Origin: an uncultured Burkholderiales bacterium
GTDB lineage: Bacteria; Pseudomonadota; Gammaproteobacteria; Burkholderiales; Burkholderiaceae_E
Length of the DNA stretch: 7,179 nucleotides
Direction of reading: 5' to 3'
NCBI GenBank assembly: GCA_903898725.1
Contig: CAIUGQ010000733.1
Coordinates: forward strand, 1 to 7,179
Positions 6,522-7,179 of this stretch are shown here, one piece after another (the stretch's first letter is position 1; each line of letters begins with the position of its first letter). Under the pieces are notes generated by a model. That model did not search any database and was not told the DNA's origin. It was given only the letters and a program-made list of their open reading frames with translations. The position numbers were made by a program, and so were the translations under genes.

Positions 6522-6549
6522 CTTGAAACCGGTCGGAACGGCCTCACGT
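6522..6549 (+). promoter_or_regulatory. Putative sigma-32 (RpoH) heat-shock promoter of clpB
   Basis: CTTGAAA at 6522-6528 is a perfect match to the sigma-32 -35 consensus. After a 13-base spacer, CCTCACGT at 6542-6549 matches the -10 consensus CCCCATNT at five of seven defined positions. The spacing is right for this sigma factor. Transcription would start near 6555, giving a leader of about 40 bases to the clpB ATG at 6596. clpB is an RpoH-controlled gene in many proteobacteria, which strengthens the call. Confidence 0.75.
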
Positions 6550-6562
6550 CGTCGAGGACACC

Positions 6563-6577
6563 GCGGCCTGACGCCGC
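6563..6577 (+). other. Small GC hairpin in the predicted clpB leader
   Basis: GCGGC (6563-6567) and GCCGC (6573-6577) are perfect complements around a CTGAC loop. If transcription starts near 6555 as proposed, this 5-bp stem would form in the leader nine bases before the ribosome site. It does not cover the Shine-Dalgarno, so it is not a clear RNA thermometer; chance formation in GC-rich DNA is possible. Confidence 0.3.
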
Positions 6578-6595
6578 CCCGACTCGAGGACCCCG

Positions 6596-7179
6596 ATGCG
6601 ACCCGACAAGCTCACCACCCAGTTCCAGAGTGCACTGGCCGATGCGCAGAGTCTCGCGCTCGCCAGCGACCACCAGTACATCGAGCCGCTGCACCTGCTG
6701 TCCGCGGTGATCGGCCAGCCCGACGGCTCCGGACGGGCCCTGCTCGAGCGGGCGGGCGTGCGCGTCGGCGCGCTCAAGTCGGCCGCCGATGCCGCGCTCA
6801 AGCGCATCCCGCAGGTGTCCGGCACCGCCGGCGACGTCCAGGTCGGACGCGACACGGTCAAGCTGCTGAACCTCTCCGAGAAGGAGGCGACCCGCCGCGG
6901 CGACCAGTTCGTCGCGACCGAGATGTTCCTGCTGGCGCTGACCGAGGATCAGGGCGACGCCGGCCGGATCGCCCGCGAGGCGGGGCTGGAGCGGCGCGCG
7001 CTCGAGACCGCGATCGACGCGGTCCGCGGAGGGCAGTCGGTGGGCAACGCCGAGGCCGAAGGTCAGCGCGAGGCGCTCAAGAAGTACACCATCGACCTGA
7101 CCGAGCGCGCCCGTGCGGGGAAGCTCGACCCGGTCATCGGTCGCGACGACGAGATCCGGCGGGCCATCCAGATCCTGCA
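6596..7179 (+). CDS. clpB: ATP-dependent chaperone (disaggregase) ClpB, N-terminal part
   Basis: The first 194 codons of ClpB, still open at the window end; the full protein is normally about 860 residues. ClpB is a cytoplasmic hexameric AAA+ machine that works with DnaK to pull polypeptides out of heat-induced aggregates. Visible: M-R-P-D-K-L-T-T-Q-F-Q-x-A-L-A-D-A-Q-S-L-A (1-21) and Q-Y-I-E-P-L-H-L-L (27-35), both ClpB hallmarks; the two-fold repeat Clp N-domain through about residue 145 (second repeat from V83-Q-V-G-R, with F-V-A-T-E-M-F-L-L-A-L); a linker; and the entry to the first AAA+ domain, L161-K-K-Y-T-I-D-L-T-E-R-A and K176-L-D-P-V-I-G-R-D-D-E-I-R-R. The first Walker A lies just past the edge. 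The N-terminal sequence separates it from ClpA and ClpC. The ATG at 6596 is preceded by GAGGA (6586-6590) at 5 bases. Translation in this frame runs through the window end without a stop. Confidence 0.96.
   Translation, partial: MRPDKLTTQFQSALADAQSLALASDHQYIEPLHLLSAVIGQPDGSGRALLERAGVRVGALKSAADAALKRIPQVSGTAGDVQVGRDTVKLLNLSEKEATRRGDQFVATEMFLLALTEDQGDAGRIAREAGLERRALETAIDAVRGGQSVGNAEAEGQREALKKYTIDLTERARAGKLDPVIGRDDEIRRAIQIL

Noticed and set aside
6516..6532. Imperfect inverted repeat CCGGGT/AACCGG around the -35 element
   Set aside because: Five of six pairs over a 5-base loop. It overlaps the -35 box, so it would not be transcribed from that promoter, and it is too short to call an operator.

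Overview
This is a high-GC window with tightly packed genes, GC-rich third codon positions, and GTG as well as ATG starts. Protein motifs and gene order (a probable threonine synthase end followed by molybdenum cofactor genes, with clpB nearby) suggest a betaproteobacterium, probably of the Burkholderiales. That placement is inferred from gene order and family resemblance; no rRNA or other marker gene is present.

Left part (1-3042, plus strand): a compact operon. It opens with the last ~48 codons of a probable threonine synthase (thrC). Next come mobB (GTP-binding adaptor of guanine-dinucleotide cofactor synthesis), moeA (molybdate insertion), moaD (sulfur carrier small subunit of molybdopterin synthase), moaE (its catalytic large subunit) and crcB/fluC (fluoride channel). 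From mobB on, three of the four junctions are 4-base stop/start overlaps (ATGA, GTGA, ATGA). The fourth, moaD-moaE, has an 11-base gap with a strong Shine-Dalgarno that overlaps the moaD stop. MoaD and MoaE make molybdopterin, MoeA loads molybdenum, and MobB assists nucleotide addition; the early Moco genes (moaA, moaC) are not in this window.

Middle part (3085 to about 6347 or 6431, minus strand): a convergent block of three co-oriented genes, in transcription order a membrane histidine kinase with a periplasmic double-Cache-like sensor, a 120-residue stand-alone receiver protein overlapping it by ATGA, and a class-II-type Old Yellow Enzyme flavin oxidoreductase 33 bases further on. A GC-rich hairpin lies in the 42-base gap between the convergent crcB and oxidoreductase stops.

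Right part (about 6348-7179): a divergent intergenic region with a good sigma-32 (heat-shock) promoter candidate, preceded by two 9-bp direct repeats spaced one helical turn apart, then the first 194 codons of the disaggregase gene clpB, cut by the window end.

I saw no mobile elements, CRISPR, tRNA or rRNA. All the complete genes belong to known families, and I find no convincing undescribed system. The most useful leads are the clpB control region, the kinase/receiver pair without an output domain next to an ene-reductase, and the fluoride channel coupled to the Moco operon.
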